Notes: generated from the sequence alone by a model not told the origin. Positions 17,319 through 26,224 are shown, numbered from the stretch's first letter. The stretch: DNA of 64,000 nt from Pseudarthrobacter sp. GA104 (GCF_009741265.1 NZ_WOWL01000001.1:3658001-3722000), one strand, 5' to 3'. Translations and numbers: made by a program.

Positions 17319-18794
17319 CTAGCCTTTCGGCTGGCCGTCCCGCCCCTCCTCCGGCCGCCCGCCGTCGCCGTCGTCCTTTGCAGTGCCGCCCTGGTCCTGG
17401 CCTTCGGCGCCACCCTGGCCCTCAGCGCCGCTCCTGTCTTCGGGAGCGGCGTCGAAGCCGCCACTGAGGAGTTTCTCCAGGGCGTCGTCCACTTCGCTGT
17501 CGCTGGCTTCGGCCAGTTTGCGGCGCCCGCTGAAGCCCTTGGGGTCATCCAGGTCCTCGGCGGTGGGCAGCAGGTCCGGGTGGTGCCAGATGGCGTCGCG
17601 GCCTTCGATGCCGCGCTCTTCCTTCAAAGTGGCCCACAGCGTTGCGGCATCCCGCAGCCGGCGGGGCCTCAGCTCCAGGCCCACCAGGGACGCGAAGGCG
17701 TGCTCGGCCGGACCGCCGGTTGCCCGGCGGCGGCGCACTGTTTCGCGGAGCGCGCCCGCGGACGGCAGCAGCTTCTCTGTGGCGGCCGCGGTGAGCTCGT
17801 CCACCCAGCCTTCCACCAGCGCAAGCGCCGTCTCAAGCTTCTCAAGGGCCTGTTCCTGTGCGGGTGTCCGCTGCGGCATGAACACGCCCTGGGACAGGGC
17901 CTCCTGGATGCCCTCGGGGTTGCCGGGATCAAGGTCCCGCGCAAGTTCCTCAATCCGCGAGGTGTCGATATGGATGCCGCGGGCGTAGGCCTCGATGGCG
18001 CCCAGCAGATGGCCGCGCAGCCACGGCACCTGGACAAAGAGCCGCGCGTGCGCAGCTTCCCGTACCGCAAGGAAAAGCCGGATGTCATTCTCGGGCAGGG
18101 ACAGGCCCTCACCGAACGCCGCAACGTTGGCCGGCAGCAGCGCCATCTCGAGGTCGGCCAGCGGAACACCGATATCGGTGGAGCTGACCACGTCAGCGGA
18201 CAGGGCGCCGATGGCCTGCCCCAACTGCATGCCGAAGATCGCCCCGCCCATGTTCTGGAGCATCGAGGATGCCCCGCCCATCATTGACTTCATCTCTTCG
18301 GGCATCTGTTCCGTCATTGCGGAGGACAGGGCGTTCGCGATGCTGTTCGCAACCGGTTCGGTCAGCCGTTTCCACGTGCCAAGGGTGGCTTCCACCCACT
18401 CCGCCCGGGACCACGCGTGGCCGATCAGGCCGGTGGCGGGAAGGTCTGTCACGGGGCCAAGCCACAGTTCCGCAAGGCGCAGGGCCTCGTCGACTTCGCG
18501 GGACTGCTGGGCAGTGACTGAAGGATCGCTGCTGCTCGCCGCGACCCGGCGGGCGTTGTCATGGGCAAGCTGCCAGTTGACGGGACCCTCGGAAGGCGCA
18601 CTCATCATTGCCTGCACCTGGGAGAACATCTGCGCGAGCAGGTTGGGGTCGTTGGGCAGCCCGGCAGCCTTGGCCAGCTCGGCGGGGTCGAAATTTTCCA
18701 TCCCCTTGCCGCCCATGAGGTTCTGCAGCATTTCGGTCAACGGATCCTTGGGGGTGTCATCCCCATTGGACGAATTGAGTGGATTGGAGGCCAT
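17319..18794 (-). CDS. Zinc-dependent metalloprotease-family protein (DUF2342, Rv3195-like)
   Basis: A 491-aa cytosolic protein of the actinobacterial DUF2342/zincin-2 family, which lies next to the PDZ protein in mycobacteria too. The N-terminus is polar, then there is a Met/Gly-rich segment (MTEQMPEEMKSMMGGASSML), the family core LADLEMALLPANVAAFGEG, and a zincin-like helix reading VREAAHARLF. This has the Glu and second His of HExxH but Arg in place of the first His. The last 60 residues are an acidic Gly/Glu/Asp-rich tail. The ATG at 18794 has GGCGGGA upstream; a TTG 30 nt further up is in frame but lacks a site. Confidence 0.85.
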   Translation of the reverse strand: MASNPLNSSNGDDTPKDPLTEMLQNLMGGKGMENFDPAELAKAAGLPNDPNLLAQMFSQVQAMMSAPSEGPVNWQLAHDNARRVAASSSDPSVTAQQSREVDEALRLAELWLGPVTDLPATGLIGHAWSRAEWVEATLGTWKRLTEPVANSIANALSSAMTEQMPEEMKSMMGGASSMLQNMGGAIFGMQLGQAIGALSADVVSSTDIGVPLADLEMALLPANVAAFGEGLSLPENDIRLFLAVREAAHARLFVQVPWLRGHLLGAIEAYARGIHIDTSRIEELARDLDPGNPEGIQEALSQGVFMPQRTPAQEQALEKLETALALVEGWVDELTAAATEKLLPSAGALRETVRRRRATGGPAEHAFASLVGLELRPRRLRDAATLWATLKEERGIEGRDAIWHHPDLLPTAEDLDDPKGFSGRRKLAEASDSEVDDALEKLLSGGFDAAPEDRSGAEGQGGAEGQDQGGTAKDDGDGGRPEEGRDGQPKG

Positions 18795-18914
18795 GATCCC
18801 GCCGATCGTCGGTTTGACTGTCAACCTTCACGGTACCCCGGCCATGCCCGGCTGTCTGCCGGACCGCCGGGCCGTTCGCTCTAGGCAAAGCGCTGGCAGG
18901 CACTGGTCACCGCG

Positions 18915-18920
18915 TAGTCT
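18915..18920 (+). promoter_or_regulatory. -10 hexamer for a leaderless start (PDZ protease)
   Basis: TAGTCT, 7 nt before the GTG at 18928, with CTGGCA at 18893-18898 as a possible -35 at 16-bp spacing. No Shine-Dalgarno is present. Confidence 0.55.
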
Positions 18921-18927
18921 TGGTTGG

Positions 18928-20127
18928 GTGACTACAACCCGTGGCGGCCACCCCTCAGAGGACCACGCTCCTGAGCTCTTCACCCGCGGGTTACCTGCGC
19001 AGACAGAAGAAGCACCAACAGAAGAAACCAACGACGGCGGTCCGGCCGTCGGCAGGCTGCTGCCGGACCGTGCGCCGCGCGACCCTAAAGTGTCCGCCAT
19101 GCTGTTGGCCGGCATGTCGGCCCTTGGGCTGGGAATCGCCGTCGGTACCATTCCGGTGCCGTACGTCATCGAGTCACCCGGACCCACGTACAACACCCTG
19201 GGTGAGAGCCAGGGGAAGCCGGTTATCAGCATCACGGGCCGGGACGCGTACCCGGCGAAAGGCAACCTGGACCTCACCACGGTCTACGTGGACGGCGGAC
19301 CCAACGGGCCCGTCAGCATCCTTGATGCCTTTTCCGCCTGGCTTGCCCCCTCCAAGGCCGTCCACCCGGTGGAACTGATCTACCCCACCGGCACAACCAG
19401 GGAAGAGGCTGAGGAACAGAGTTCCGTGGCCATGACCACCTCCCAGGAGAACGCCGTGGCGTCGGCCCTCAAGGAGCTGGACATTCCCTTCGGGCAGCAG
19501 CTCCAGGCAGCGGGCCTCTCGGAAGGTTCCGCATCCGCCGGAAAGATCGAGCCCGGGGACATCCTCAAAACCATCAACGGCAGGGAGATCACCTCACTGG
19601 CCGTTGTCCAGGAGGAACTGGCGGCAGGAAAAGGCGCGCCGGCCACCGTGGTGGTGGAGCGCGGCGGGCAGCCGGTCACGGAGACCATCACCCCCAAGGA
19701 CAACGGCGAGGGCCGCTTCATCCTCGGCGTGATGCTCAAATACCTGTTCACGTTCCCCTTCACGGTCGACATCTCGCTTGAGAAGGTGGGCGGCCCCAGC
19801 GCCGGGCTGATGTTCTCGCTCGGCATTATTGACACCGTCACCCCGGGCGACCTGACGGGCGGCAAGCACATCGCGGGGACCGGCACCATCTCCCCGGACG
19901 GCCTCGTGGGACCCATCGGCGGGATCGAGCAGAAAATGCAGGGTGCAAGGGCCGGGGGAGCCACCATGTTCCTCGCGCCGGCCGCCAACTGCCGGGAAGT
20001 GGTGGGGCAGATCCCCGACGGGCTGCAGGTGGTCCGGGTGGAGAACCTCGCGGAGGCGCGTGACGCCGTCGAACGCGCCGGCAGCGGCCAGGACACGTCC
20101 GGCCTTCCGGCGTGCACAAGCAACTAG
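18928..20127 (+). CDS. Membrane-anchored PDZ and Lon-like serine protease
   Basis: A 399-aa protein of the YlbL/Rv3194c family. An acidic cytosolic N-terminus (1-53) precedes one membrane helix (about 56-80, VSAMLLAGMSALGLGIAVGT). A PDZ domain follows (about 190-255: GSASAGKIEPGDILKTINGR), then a Lon-type S16 domain (about 275-385). The Ser-Lys dyad is visible as Ser291 in GGPSAG and Lys336 in GGIEQKM. It should be an active protease facing outside the membrane. A much longer open frame exists upstream but is antisense to the DUF2342 gene; GTG 18928 is backed by a leaderless promoter and by family length. Upstream of the UPF0182 gene. Confidence 0.9.
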   Translation: MTTTRGGHPSEDHAPELFTRGLPAQTEEAPTEETNDGGPAVGRLLPDRAPRDPKVSAMLLAGMSALGLGIAVGTIPVPYVIESPGPTYNTLGESQGKPVISITGRDAYPAKGNLDLTTVYVDGGPNGPVSILDAFSAWLAPSKAVHPVELIYPTGTTREEAEEQSSVAMTTSQENAVASALKELDIPFGQQLQAAGLSEGSASAGKIEPGDILKTINGREITSLAVVQEELAAGKGAPATVVVERGGQPVTETITPKDNGEGRFILGVMLKYLFTFPFTVDISLEKVGGPSAGLMFSLGIIDTVTPGDLTGGKHIAGTGTISPDGLVGPIGGIEQKMQGARAGGATMFLAPAANCREVVGQIPDGLQVVRVENLAEARDAVERAGSGQDTSGLPACTSN

Positions 20128-20273
20128 ACTGGGCGCAACTAGACTCGACAGGAACTAAGCCTTACCGCCACTCGTGGCAATTGTGACGGACGAAACCAGC
20201 TGTTTGACCGGTGCCGGACGTCGCTCGCACGCACGCATCGAATAATCTGACGACCAGCTATGAGGTACCCAGT

Positions 20274-23267
20274 TTGTCCCGTCCCGCCAGCACCATGTCC
20301 ACAGGCAGGCCCCCTTCACGACGCGGGGCGCTGACGCCCACCCTGATCGTTGTTGCCCTGGTGGTAGTGGGCTTCATCTTCTTCGCCAACGTCTGGACCG
20401 ACGTCCTCTGGTACCGCCAGCTCGGCTTCATTGAAGTGTTCGTGACAGAGAACCTAGCCCGGATCGGCATCTTCGCGGCCGGTTTCGCGGTTATGTTCCT
20501 GGCGGTCTTCTTCGCGATCCGGATCGCCTACCACGCCAGGCCGGTTTACGCGCCCGACTCCGAGATCCGGGACAACCTCAACCGCTACCAGGCGCAGCTG
20601 GAACCCGTCCGCCGGGTAGTCATGGTGGGACTGCCCGTCCTGTTCGGCCTCTTCGCCGGCAGCGCAGCCGCCAGCCAGTGGCAGAAAGTCCTCCTGTTCT
20701 TCAACCAGGAGCCCTTCGGGCAAGCGGATCCTGAATTCAACATGGACATCAGCTTCTACCTGATGACGCTTCCGTTCTTCGGCTTCGTGACCGGATTCCT
20801 GATCAGCGTGGTGGTCATTGCCGGCATCGCAGGAATCCTTACCCACTACCTCTACGGCAGCATCCGGCTGATGGAACGCGGCGTCTTCACCAGCCGGGCG
20901 GCGCAGATCCACATCGCTGTCACCGGCGCCTCCTTCCTGGTGCTCCTGGGCATCAACTTCTGGCTTGACCGCTTTACGACAGTGCAAAGCAACAGCGGCC
21001 GCTGGGCCGGCGCCCTCTACACGGACGTCAACGCCGTCATCCCCACCAAGGCCATCCTCGCTGTGGCTGCGGTCCTCGTTGCCATCCTGTTCGTCGTCGC
21101 CGCGGTGATCGGCAAATGGCGACTGCCCGTCATTGGGACCGCGATGCTGGTCATCACGTCCATCCTCGCCGGGGGCGTCTACCCGTGGGTGATCCAGCAG
21201 TTCCAGGTCCGTCCTTCGGAAGAGACGCTGGAAAAGGAATACATCCAGCGCAACATCGACAACACTCGGGCTGCGTATGGCCTGGACAAGATCCAGGTGG
21301 ACCGGTACAACGCCACCAACACGGCCAGCACCGGAGCCCTCGCGCCTGATGCCCAGACCACCGCGAACATCAGGCTGCTGGACCCGAACCTGATCTCGGA
21401 CGCGTTCTCGCAGCTGGAACAGTACCGGCCGTACTACCAGTTCCCCGAAGCCCTCAACGTTGACCGCTACGAGGTGGACGGCAAGATCCAGGACACCGTG
21501 ATCGCGGTCCGTGAACTGAACCCTGCCAACGTCGCAACCAACCAGCAGGGCTGGCTCAACCAGCACGTCGTGTATACACACGGCTACGGCGTGGTGGCAG
21601 CCAAGGGCAACAAGTTCACCGTGGACGGCAAGCCGGAGTTCCTGCAGTCGGGCATCCCGTCAACCGGTGTCCTCGGCGACGACTCCACCTATGAACCGCG
21701 GATCTACTTTGGCGAGTCCTCGCCGGACTACTCAATTGTTGGCGCGCCGGAAGGTGCTCGTGCTCGCGAGCAGGACAGGCCGTCCGGCCGGGAAGGCGAG
21801 GGCGAGACCCAGTACACCTTCCAAGGCAACGGCGGACCCAACGTGGGGACGTTCTTCAACCGCGTGCTGTACTCCATCAAGTTCCAGTCCTCGGACCTGC
21901 TGCTCTCGGACGGCGTCAACCAGGAGTCCCAGATCCTGTACGACCGCAACCCCCGGGAGCGCGTGGAAAAGGTAGCCCCCTATCTGACCGTAGACGGCAA
22001 TGCCTACCCTGCAGTGGTGGACGGCCGGGTCAAGTGGATCGTGGACGGCTACACCACCAGCCAGTACTACCCGTACTCCCAGCAGGAACAGCTCTCGGAT
22101 GCCACCGCTGACACCCAGACCACGTCCGGCCGGGCGGTTGCCCTGCCCAACAGCACGGTCAACTACATCCGGAACTCCGTCAAGGCAACGGTGGATGCGT
22201 ACGACGGTTCGGTCACGCTCTACGCATGGGACGACCAGGACCCGCTGCTGAAGTCCTGGCAGAAGGTGTTCCCCTCGACGCTGAAGCCGTACTCGGAAAT
22301 GTCCGGCGATGTCATGAGCCACGTCCGGTACCCGGAGGACCTGTTCAAGGTCCAGCGCCAGCTCCTGGGCGAGTACCACGTGACCAACCCGTCCACCTTC
22401 TACCAGACCAAGGATGTCTGGAGCGTTCCGGCGGATCCCACGGTTGATTCCACCAGCGGCGTCAAGCAGCCGCCGTTCTATATGTCGCTGCAGATGCCGG
22501 ACCAGGACAAGCCCGCCTTCCAGCTGACGTCGTCGTTCATCCCGCAGATTGTCAATGGAAACGCCCGCAACGTGCTCTACGGCTTCCTTGCTGCTGACTC
22601 GGATGCCGGCAACCAGGCAGGGGTTAAGGCGGAGAGCTACGGCAAGCTGCGGCTGCTCCAGATTCCGCCGGAGATCCAGGTCCCCGGTCCGGGCCAGGCG
22701 CAGAACAAGTTCAACTCGGACCCCACGGTGTCGCAGGCGCTGAACCTGCTGCGCCAGGGCGCGTCGGAAGTCCTTAACGGCAACCTCCTCACCCTTCCGG
22801 TGGGCGGCGGCATCCTGTATGTGCAGCCTGTCTACCTCAAGTCCACCGGCGAGACGTCCTACCCGACGCTGCAGCGCGTCCTGGTGGCGTTCGGCGACAA
22901 GGTGGGCTTTGCGCCCACCCTGGATGAGGCGCTGAAGCAGCTGTTCGGTGGAGACTCCGGAGCTGCTGCCGGCGACTCGGACAACAACGGCCAGGCGCCC
23001 GCCGGTCCCGGCGCCCCTGCCAGCCCCGCTGGTGCGGATGCCAAGGCGGACCTGAAGGCGGCGCTGGACGAAGCCAACGCGGCCATGCAGGCAGGGCAGG
23101 CGGCACTCGCTGCCGGCGACTTCGCGGCGTACGGTGAGGCGCAGAACCGGATCGCCGCTGCCCTCAAGAGGGCCGTCGAGGCGGAGGCCAAGATCCCCGT
23201 GGCGGCACCCGAGGCATCTCCCGCTCCGGCGTCCACGGCTACGCCTTCGCCCTCGCCGAGCAAGTGA
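20274..23267 (+). CDS. UPF0182 family large membrane protein
   Basis: A 997-aa integral membrane protein conserved in actinobacteria (Rv3193c-like), function unknown. About seven hydrophobic helices fill the first 320 residues, for example LIVVALVVVGFIFFANVW and IGIFAAGFAVMFLAVFFAI. A long extracytoplasmic domain follows with conserved patches such as RVEKVAPYLTVDGNAYPAVVDG and KWIVDGYTTSQYYPYS. The tail from about 900 is an Ala/Pro-rich low-complexity region. The TTG at 20274 has GAGG 8 nt upstream; a GTG at 20211 would add 21 polar residues. It follows the PDZ/Lon-like protease gene by about 150 bp and ends before a strong terminator. Confidence 0.9.
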   Translation: MSRPASTMSTGRPPSRRGALTPTLIVVALVVVGFIFFANVWTDVLWYRQLGFIEVFVTENLARIGIFAAGFAVMFLAVFFAIRIAYHARPVYAPDSEIRDNLNRYQAQLEPVRRVVMVGLPVLFGLFAGSAAASQWQKVLLFFNQEPFGQADPEFNMDISFYLMTLPFFGFVTGFLISVVVIAGIAGILTHYLYGSIRLMERGVFTSRAAQIHIAVTGASFLVLLGINFWLDRFTTVQSNSGRWAGALYTDVNAVIPTKAILAVAAVLVAILFVVAAVIGKWRLPVIGTAMLVITSILAGGVYPWVIQQFQVRPSEETLEKEYIQRNIDNTRAAYGLDKIQVDRYNATNTASTGALAPDAQTTANIRLLDPNLISDAFSQLEQYRPYYQFPEALNVDRYEVDGKIQDTVIAVRELNPANVATNQQGWLNQHVVYTHGYGVVAAKGNKFTVDGKPEFLQSGIPSTGVLGDDSTYEPRIYFGESSPDYSIVGAPEGARAREQDRPSGREGEGETQYTFQGNGGPNVGTFFNRVLYSIKFQSSDLLLSDGVNQESQILYDRNPRERVEKVAPYLTVDGNAYPAVVDGRVKWIVDGYTTSQYYPYSQQEQLSDATADTQTTSGRAVALPNSTVNYIRNSVKATVDAYDGSVTLYAWDDQDPLLKSWQKVFPSTLKPYSEMSGDVMSHVRYPEDLFKVQRQLLGEYHVTNPSTFYQTKDVWSVPADPTVDSTSGVKQPPFYMSLQMPDQDKPAFQLTSSFIPQIVNGNARNVLYGFLAADSDAGNQAGVKAESYGKLRLLQIPPEIQVPGPGQAQNKFNSDPTVSQALNLLRQGASEVLNGNLLTLPVGGGILYVQPVYLKSTGETSYPTLQRVLVAFGDKVGFAPTLDEALKQLFGGDSGAAAGDSDNNGQAPAGPGAPASPAGADAKADLKAALDEANAAMQAGQAALAAGDFAAYGEAQNRIAAALKRAVEAEAKIPVAAPEASPAPASTATPSPSPSK

Positions 23268-23320
23268 TTGTGACTGGTACCTGACTGATACCGCCCGGTA
23301 GCTGATTACGTACGACGGCG

Positions 23321-23366
23321 GGACGCGGTACCTGCTCCTTCGGGGAGCAGGTACCGCGTCCGTTTT
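23321..23366 (+). terminator. Rho-independent terminator after UPF0182 gene
   Basis: An 18-bp perfect stem (23321-23338 with 23344-23361) with loop TTCGG, followed by GTTTTGG. Confidence 0.8.
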
Positions 23367-23434
23367 GGCGAGACGGACATCACGCCGCTCCGATTTGGCC
23401 TGGAGTTCACGTGCCGGTAAAGTAGATCTTGCGA

Positions 23435-23508
23435 CGCGGGGTGGAGCAGTTCGGTAGCTCGCTGGGCTCATAACCCAGAGGTCACAGGTTCAAATCCTGT
23501 CCCCGCAA
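23435..23508 (+). tRNA. Initiator tRNA-fMet (anticodon CAT), copy 1
   Basis: A 74-nt cloverleaf. The acceptor arms CGCGGGG and CCCCGCA leave a C1-A72 mismatch, and the anticodon stem has three consecutive G-C pairs (TGGGCTCATAACCCA). Both are initiator hallmarks, so this is not an elongator Met tRNA. The T-arm is ACAGGTTCAAATCCTGT. CCA is not encoded. Confidence 0.96.
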
Positions 23509-23517
23509 CTGATGGGG

Positions 23518-23555
23518 AAGTCCGGACACTGGAAACAGTGTCCGGACTTTTTTGT
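23518..23555 (+). terminator. Terminator after tRNA-fMet copy 1
   Basis: A perfect 14-bp stem (23518-23531 with 23536-23549) capped by a GAAA tetraloop and followed by a run of T. It ends transcription between the two tRNA genes, so copy 2 needs its own promoter. Confidence 0.92.
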
Positions 23556-23610
23556 TTCCCCGGCAGGTGGAAATGGGGGCCGGGAAAATAGGGTAGTGTT
23601 GTTTCAGCGA

Positions 23611-23684
23611 CGCGGGGTGGAGCAGTTCGGTAGCTCGCTGGGCTCATAACCCAGAGGTCACAGGTTCAAATCCTGTCCCCGCAA
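23611..23684 (+). tRNA. Initiator tRNA-fMet (anticodon CAT), copy 2
   Basis: Identical to copy 1 over all 74 nt. The identity extends 4 nt upstream (GCGA) and 2 nt downstream (CT), and the rest of the flanks differ. Same C1-A72 mismatch and G-C-rich anticodon stem. Separated from copy 1 by 102 nt that contain a terminator. Confidence 0.96.
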
Positions 23685-23690
23685 CTATGA

Positions 23691-23733
23691 GAAGACCCCG
23701 ACCGGCATATCAGCCGGCCGGGGTCTTCTTTTT
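23691..23733 (+). terminator. Terminator after tRNA-fMet copy 2
   Basis: Arms 23691-23706 and 23713-23728 pair with one A-C mismatch, followed by a run of T. Confidence 0.85.
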
Positions 23734-23825
23734 CCTTGGATACGAGTAGTTCCTAGTATTCTCTTTCGCAGAGCCTCACACGTCGTGAGCACTTGGCCAG
23801 TCATTCTCGAGAGGAATGTTGTTCG

Positions 23826-24758
23826 ATGTCCACACCCACGAAGAAGCCCGGTACCGCGGCGGGTAAGCGGTCGCGACTCTACTGGGGGGTACCTGCCGCC
23901 CTGGGAGGGCTGGTCCTCGTGGTGTTGATCGCCAGGTGGCTGATGGGCCTTCCTGCCGTGGCTTCCTTCGTTGCCGACTATCCGGGACATTCCGGGCTTC
24001 CGGCCGCTGCTCCCGTGGGCTTTCCTGCCTGGCTTGCCTGGCAGCACTTCCTCAACGCCTTCTTCCTGCTCCTGATCATCCGGACCGGGTGGCAGGTGCG
24101 CACCACCACCCGTCCCAGCGGCCACTGGACGCGGAACAACAAGGGCCTGATCAAGACCAAGAACCCGCCCGCCAAAATCACGCTTGAGCTGTGGTTCCAC
24201 CTGACACTCGATGCCCTGTGGATCCTCAACGGCCTGGTGTTCGCTGTACTGCTCTTCGCCACCGGGCAGTGGATGCGGATTGTTCCCACGAGCTGGGACG
24301 TCTTCCCCAACGCGCTGTCGGCCGCCCTGCAGTATGCCTCGCTGGACTGGCCCACGGAGAACGGCTGGATCAACTACAACGCGCTTCAGCTGCTGACGTA
24401 CTTCGTGACCGTCTTCATCGCGGCTCCGCTGGCCTTCATCACCGGCCTCCGCATGTCCGGTGCCTGGCCCAAAAAGGCGGCAGGCCTCAACAAGGCCTTC
24501 CCCATTGAATGGGCACGGGCTGTGCACTTCCCCGTGATGATCTACTTCGTGGCGTTCATCGTGGTGCACGTGTTCCTGGTGCTCGCCACGGGAGCCCTCC
24601 GCAACCTCAACCACATGTACGGTGTGCAGGACAACGACGGGTGGTTCGGTTTCTGGGTCTTCCTCGCTTCGGTGGTGGTCATGGTGGCGGCCTGGTTCCT
24701 GGCCCGCCCGCTCTTCCTGCGGCCCGTCGCCTCCCTGATGGGCAAGGTCAGCCGCTGA
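23826..24758 (+). CDS. Cytochrome b/b6-type (b561-like) membrane protein
   Basis: A 310-aa diheme-type membrane cytochrome candidate. Five hydrophobic helices are apparent, with histidines in membrane contexts: LAWQHFLNAFFLLL, LELWFHLTLDALWIL and VMIYFVAFIVVHVFLVL. This is the usual layout for heme ligation in the cytochrome b561/NiFe-hydrogenase b superfamily. The N-terminus is short and Lys/Arg-rich, so inside. The ATG at 23826 has GAGGAA 9 nt upstream. No redox partner subunit (molybdopterin, Fe-S or flavin) is adjacent; the next gene is convergent. Its electron donor and acceptor are therefore unknown. Confidence 0.85.
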   Translation: MSTPTKKPGTAAGKRSRLYWGVPAALGGLVLVVLIARWLMGLPAVASFVADYPGHSGLPAAAPVGFPAWLAWQHFLNAFFLLLIIRTGWQVRTTTRPSGHWTRNNKGLIKTKNPPAKITLELWFHLTLDALWILNGLVFAVLLFATGQWMRIVPTSWDVFPNALSAALQYASLDWPTENGWINYNALQLLTYFVTVFIAAPLAFITGLRMSGAWPKKAAGLNKAFPIEWARAVHFPVMIYFVAFIVVHVFLVLATGALRNLNHMYGVQDNDGWFGFWVFLASVVVMVAAWFLARPLFLRPVASLMGKVSR

Positions 24759-24774
24759 CCCAGGACCGCCTGGG
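24759..24774. terminator. Short hairpin in the convergent gap
   Basis: A 6-bp stem CCCAGG/CCTGGG with loop ACCG followed by ATTTCA. It fills most of the 19-bp gap between the cytochrome b and photolyase stops. A weak candidate. Confidence 0.4.
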
Positions 24775-24777
24775 ATT

Positions 24778-26211
24778 TCAGCCGTCCTTAAGCCGCTGGT
24801 AGGCCTCGAGTGCCCGTTCCCGGGACTCCGGGAGGTCCACCAGGGGAGCGGGATACCCCCGCAGGTCACCGCCGGCCTTCCACGGCTCGTGGATGCCTTT
24901 TCCGTCCAGTCCTGCCAGCTCAGGGATGTAGCGGCGCAGGTAGTTCCCGGCGGCGTCGAACTTCTTGCTCTGGGTCACCGGGTTGAAGATCCGGTAGTAC
25001 GGGGACGCGTCCGCTCCTGAGCCTGCCACCCACTGCCAGTTGGCGGGGTTGCTCGCGGCGTCGGCGTCCACCAGGGTGTCCCAGAACCAGGCCTCCCCGG
25101 TCCGCCAATCCGCCAGGAGGTTCTTGACCAGGAAGGACGCTGCCGCCATCCTCACCCTGTTGTGCATCCAGCCTGTCTCCCAGAGCTGCCGCATCCCGGC
25201 ATCAACGAACGGATATCCGGTGCGGCCCTGCTGCCAGGCCTTCAGTTCCTCGCTGCCCAGGGACTGCCACTCAAAGCGGTCAAACTCCGCCCGGTAGTTA
25301 CGGGTGGCCAGTTCCGGGTTGGTGTACAGGAGGTGCCAGCAGAACTCGCGCCAGCCGAGCTCGGAACGGAAGATCCCGACGTCGGCCGGCACCTCCCGCG
25401 GAAAGCTGCTGCGGATTTCCCGCCAGATCCTGAAAGGACTGACTTCGCCGAAGCGCAGGTGCGGAGACAGGCGGCTTGTTCCTTCCACCCCCGGCACATT
25501 GCGGCCGGTGCCGTAGTCCCGTGCAGGACCGTCCAGGAAATCCTCCAGCCGCCGGTGGGCACCTTCTTCCCCAGGCTCCCAGGTTTCGGCCAGCCCGCCG
25601 CTCCAGTCGGGGGAGGAGGGCAGGAGCTGCCAGCCCTCAAGCTCGTCCCCGGCCGGCATGCCACCTGTTCCCTTGGGCGGCGCCGGCAACTTCAGCGGAG
25701 CGTCGAGGGGGCCGCGCACATCACCGTTCGCGAGGCAGGCCCGCCAGAACGGTGTGAACACTTTGTAGGGGCCGCCGGCACCGGTGCGGACCGTCCATGG
25801 TTCAAACAGGAGGTTCGCCTGGTAGCTGGAGGCTTCAATACCGTTTTCTCCGCACCACGCCTTGACGGCGGCGTCAAGTGTGCGTTCCGGCAGGCTGTAG
25901 CGGCGGTTCCAGAACAGGTGGCCTGCGTTGGTCTCGGCGGCGAGTTGCCGGATTACCTCCAGCGCGGGGCCGCGGCGGAGGACCAGTCGGGAGCCGGTGG
26001 CCTCGAGCGCCGCCGCCAGGGAGGTGAGGGAGTGATGCAACCACCACCGGGTGGCCCCGCCGAGTGGCCGGACGCCCTCGGACTCCTCGTCGAGGATGAA
26101 GACGACCGTCAGGGGCAGGCCCAGCGCAGCCGCTTCCACCAGGGCCGGATTGTCGTCCAGCCGAAGGTCGTCGCGAAGCCAGACGATCGAGGTCACACCG
26201 GAGGAGTCCAT
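24778..26211 (-). CDS. phr: Deoxyribodipyrimidine photolyase (CPD class I, cryptochrome/photolyase family)
   Basis: A 477-aa light-driven flavoenzyme that splits cyclobutane pyrimidine dimers. The N-terminal antenna-type Rossmann domain opens with IVWLRDDLRLDDNPAL. The FAD domain shows TSRLSPHLRFGEVSPF, ELGWREFCWHLLY, and the catalytic helix run MHNRVRMAAASFLVKN and DADAASNPANWQWVAG, with the Trp that contacts the lesion. The C-terminal YIPEL element is present and the length is normal. No Shine-Dalgarno is seen; a TAGCGT hexamer lies 6 nt before the ATG, directly next to a hexanucleotide repeat. Preceded (upstream) by the pspA terminator, so it is monocistronic. Confidence 0.95.
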   Translation of the reverse strand: MDSSGVTSIVWLRDDLRLDDNPALVEAAALGLPLTVVFILDEESEGVRPLGGATRWWLHHSLTSLAAALEATGSRLVLRRGPALEVIRQLAAETNAGHLFWNRRYSLPERTLDAAVKAWCGENGIEASSYQANLLFEPWTVRTGAGGPYKVFTPFWRACLANGDVRGPLDAPLKLPAPPKGTGGMPAGDELEGWQLLPSSPDWSGGLAETWEPGEEGAHRRLEDFLDGPARDYGTGRNVPGVEGTSRLSPHLRFGEVSPFRIWREIRSSFPREVPADVGIFRSELGWREFCWHLLYTNPELATRNYRAEFDRFEWQSLGSEELKAWQQGRTGYPFVDAGMRQLWETGWMHNRVRMAAASFLVKNLLADWRTGEAWFWDTLVDADAASNPANWQWVAGSGADASPYYRIFNPVTQSKKFDAAGNYLRRYIPELAGLDGKGIHEPWKAGGDLRGYPAPLVDLPESRERALEAYQRLKDG

Positions 26212-26217
26212 AGCACC

Positions 26218-26223
26218 ACGCTA
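26218..26223 (-). promoter_or_regulatory. -10 hexamer for a leaderless start (photolyase)
   Basis: TAGCGT on the minus strand, 6 nt before the ATG at 26211. The place where a -35 would lie is taken up by the hexanucleotide repeat. Confidence 0.5.
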
Positions 26224-26224
26224 C

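Noticed and set aside
17995..18927. Upstream extension of the PDZ protease to a 710-residue frame
   Set aside because: The extra part is antisense to the DUF2342 gene, is Ser/Arg/Pro-rich and not domain-like; the leaderless GTG at 18928 fits the family length.
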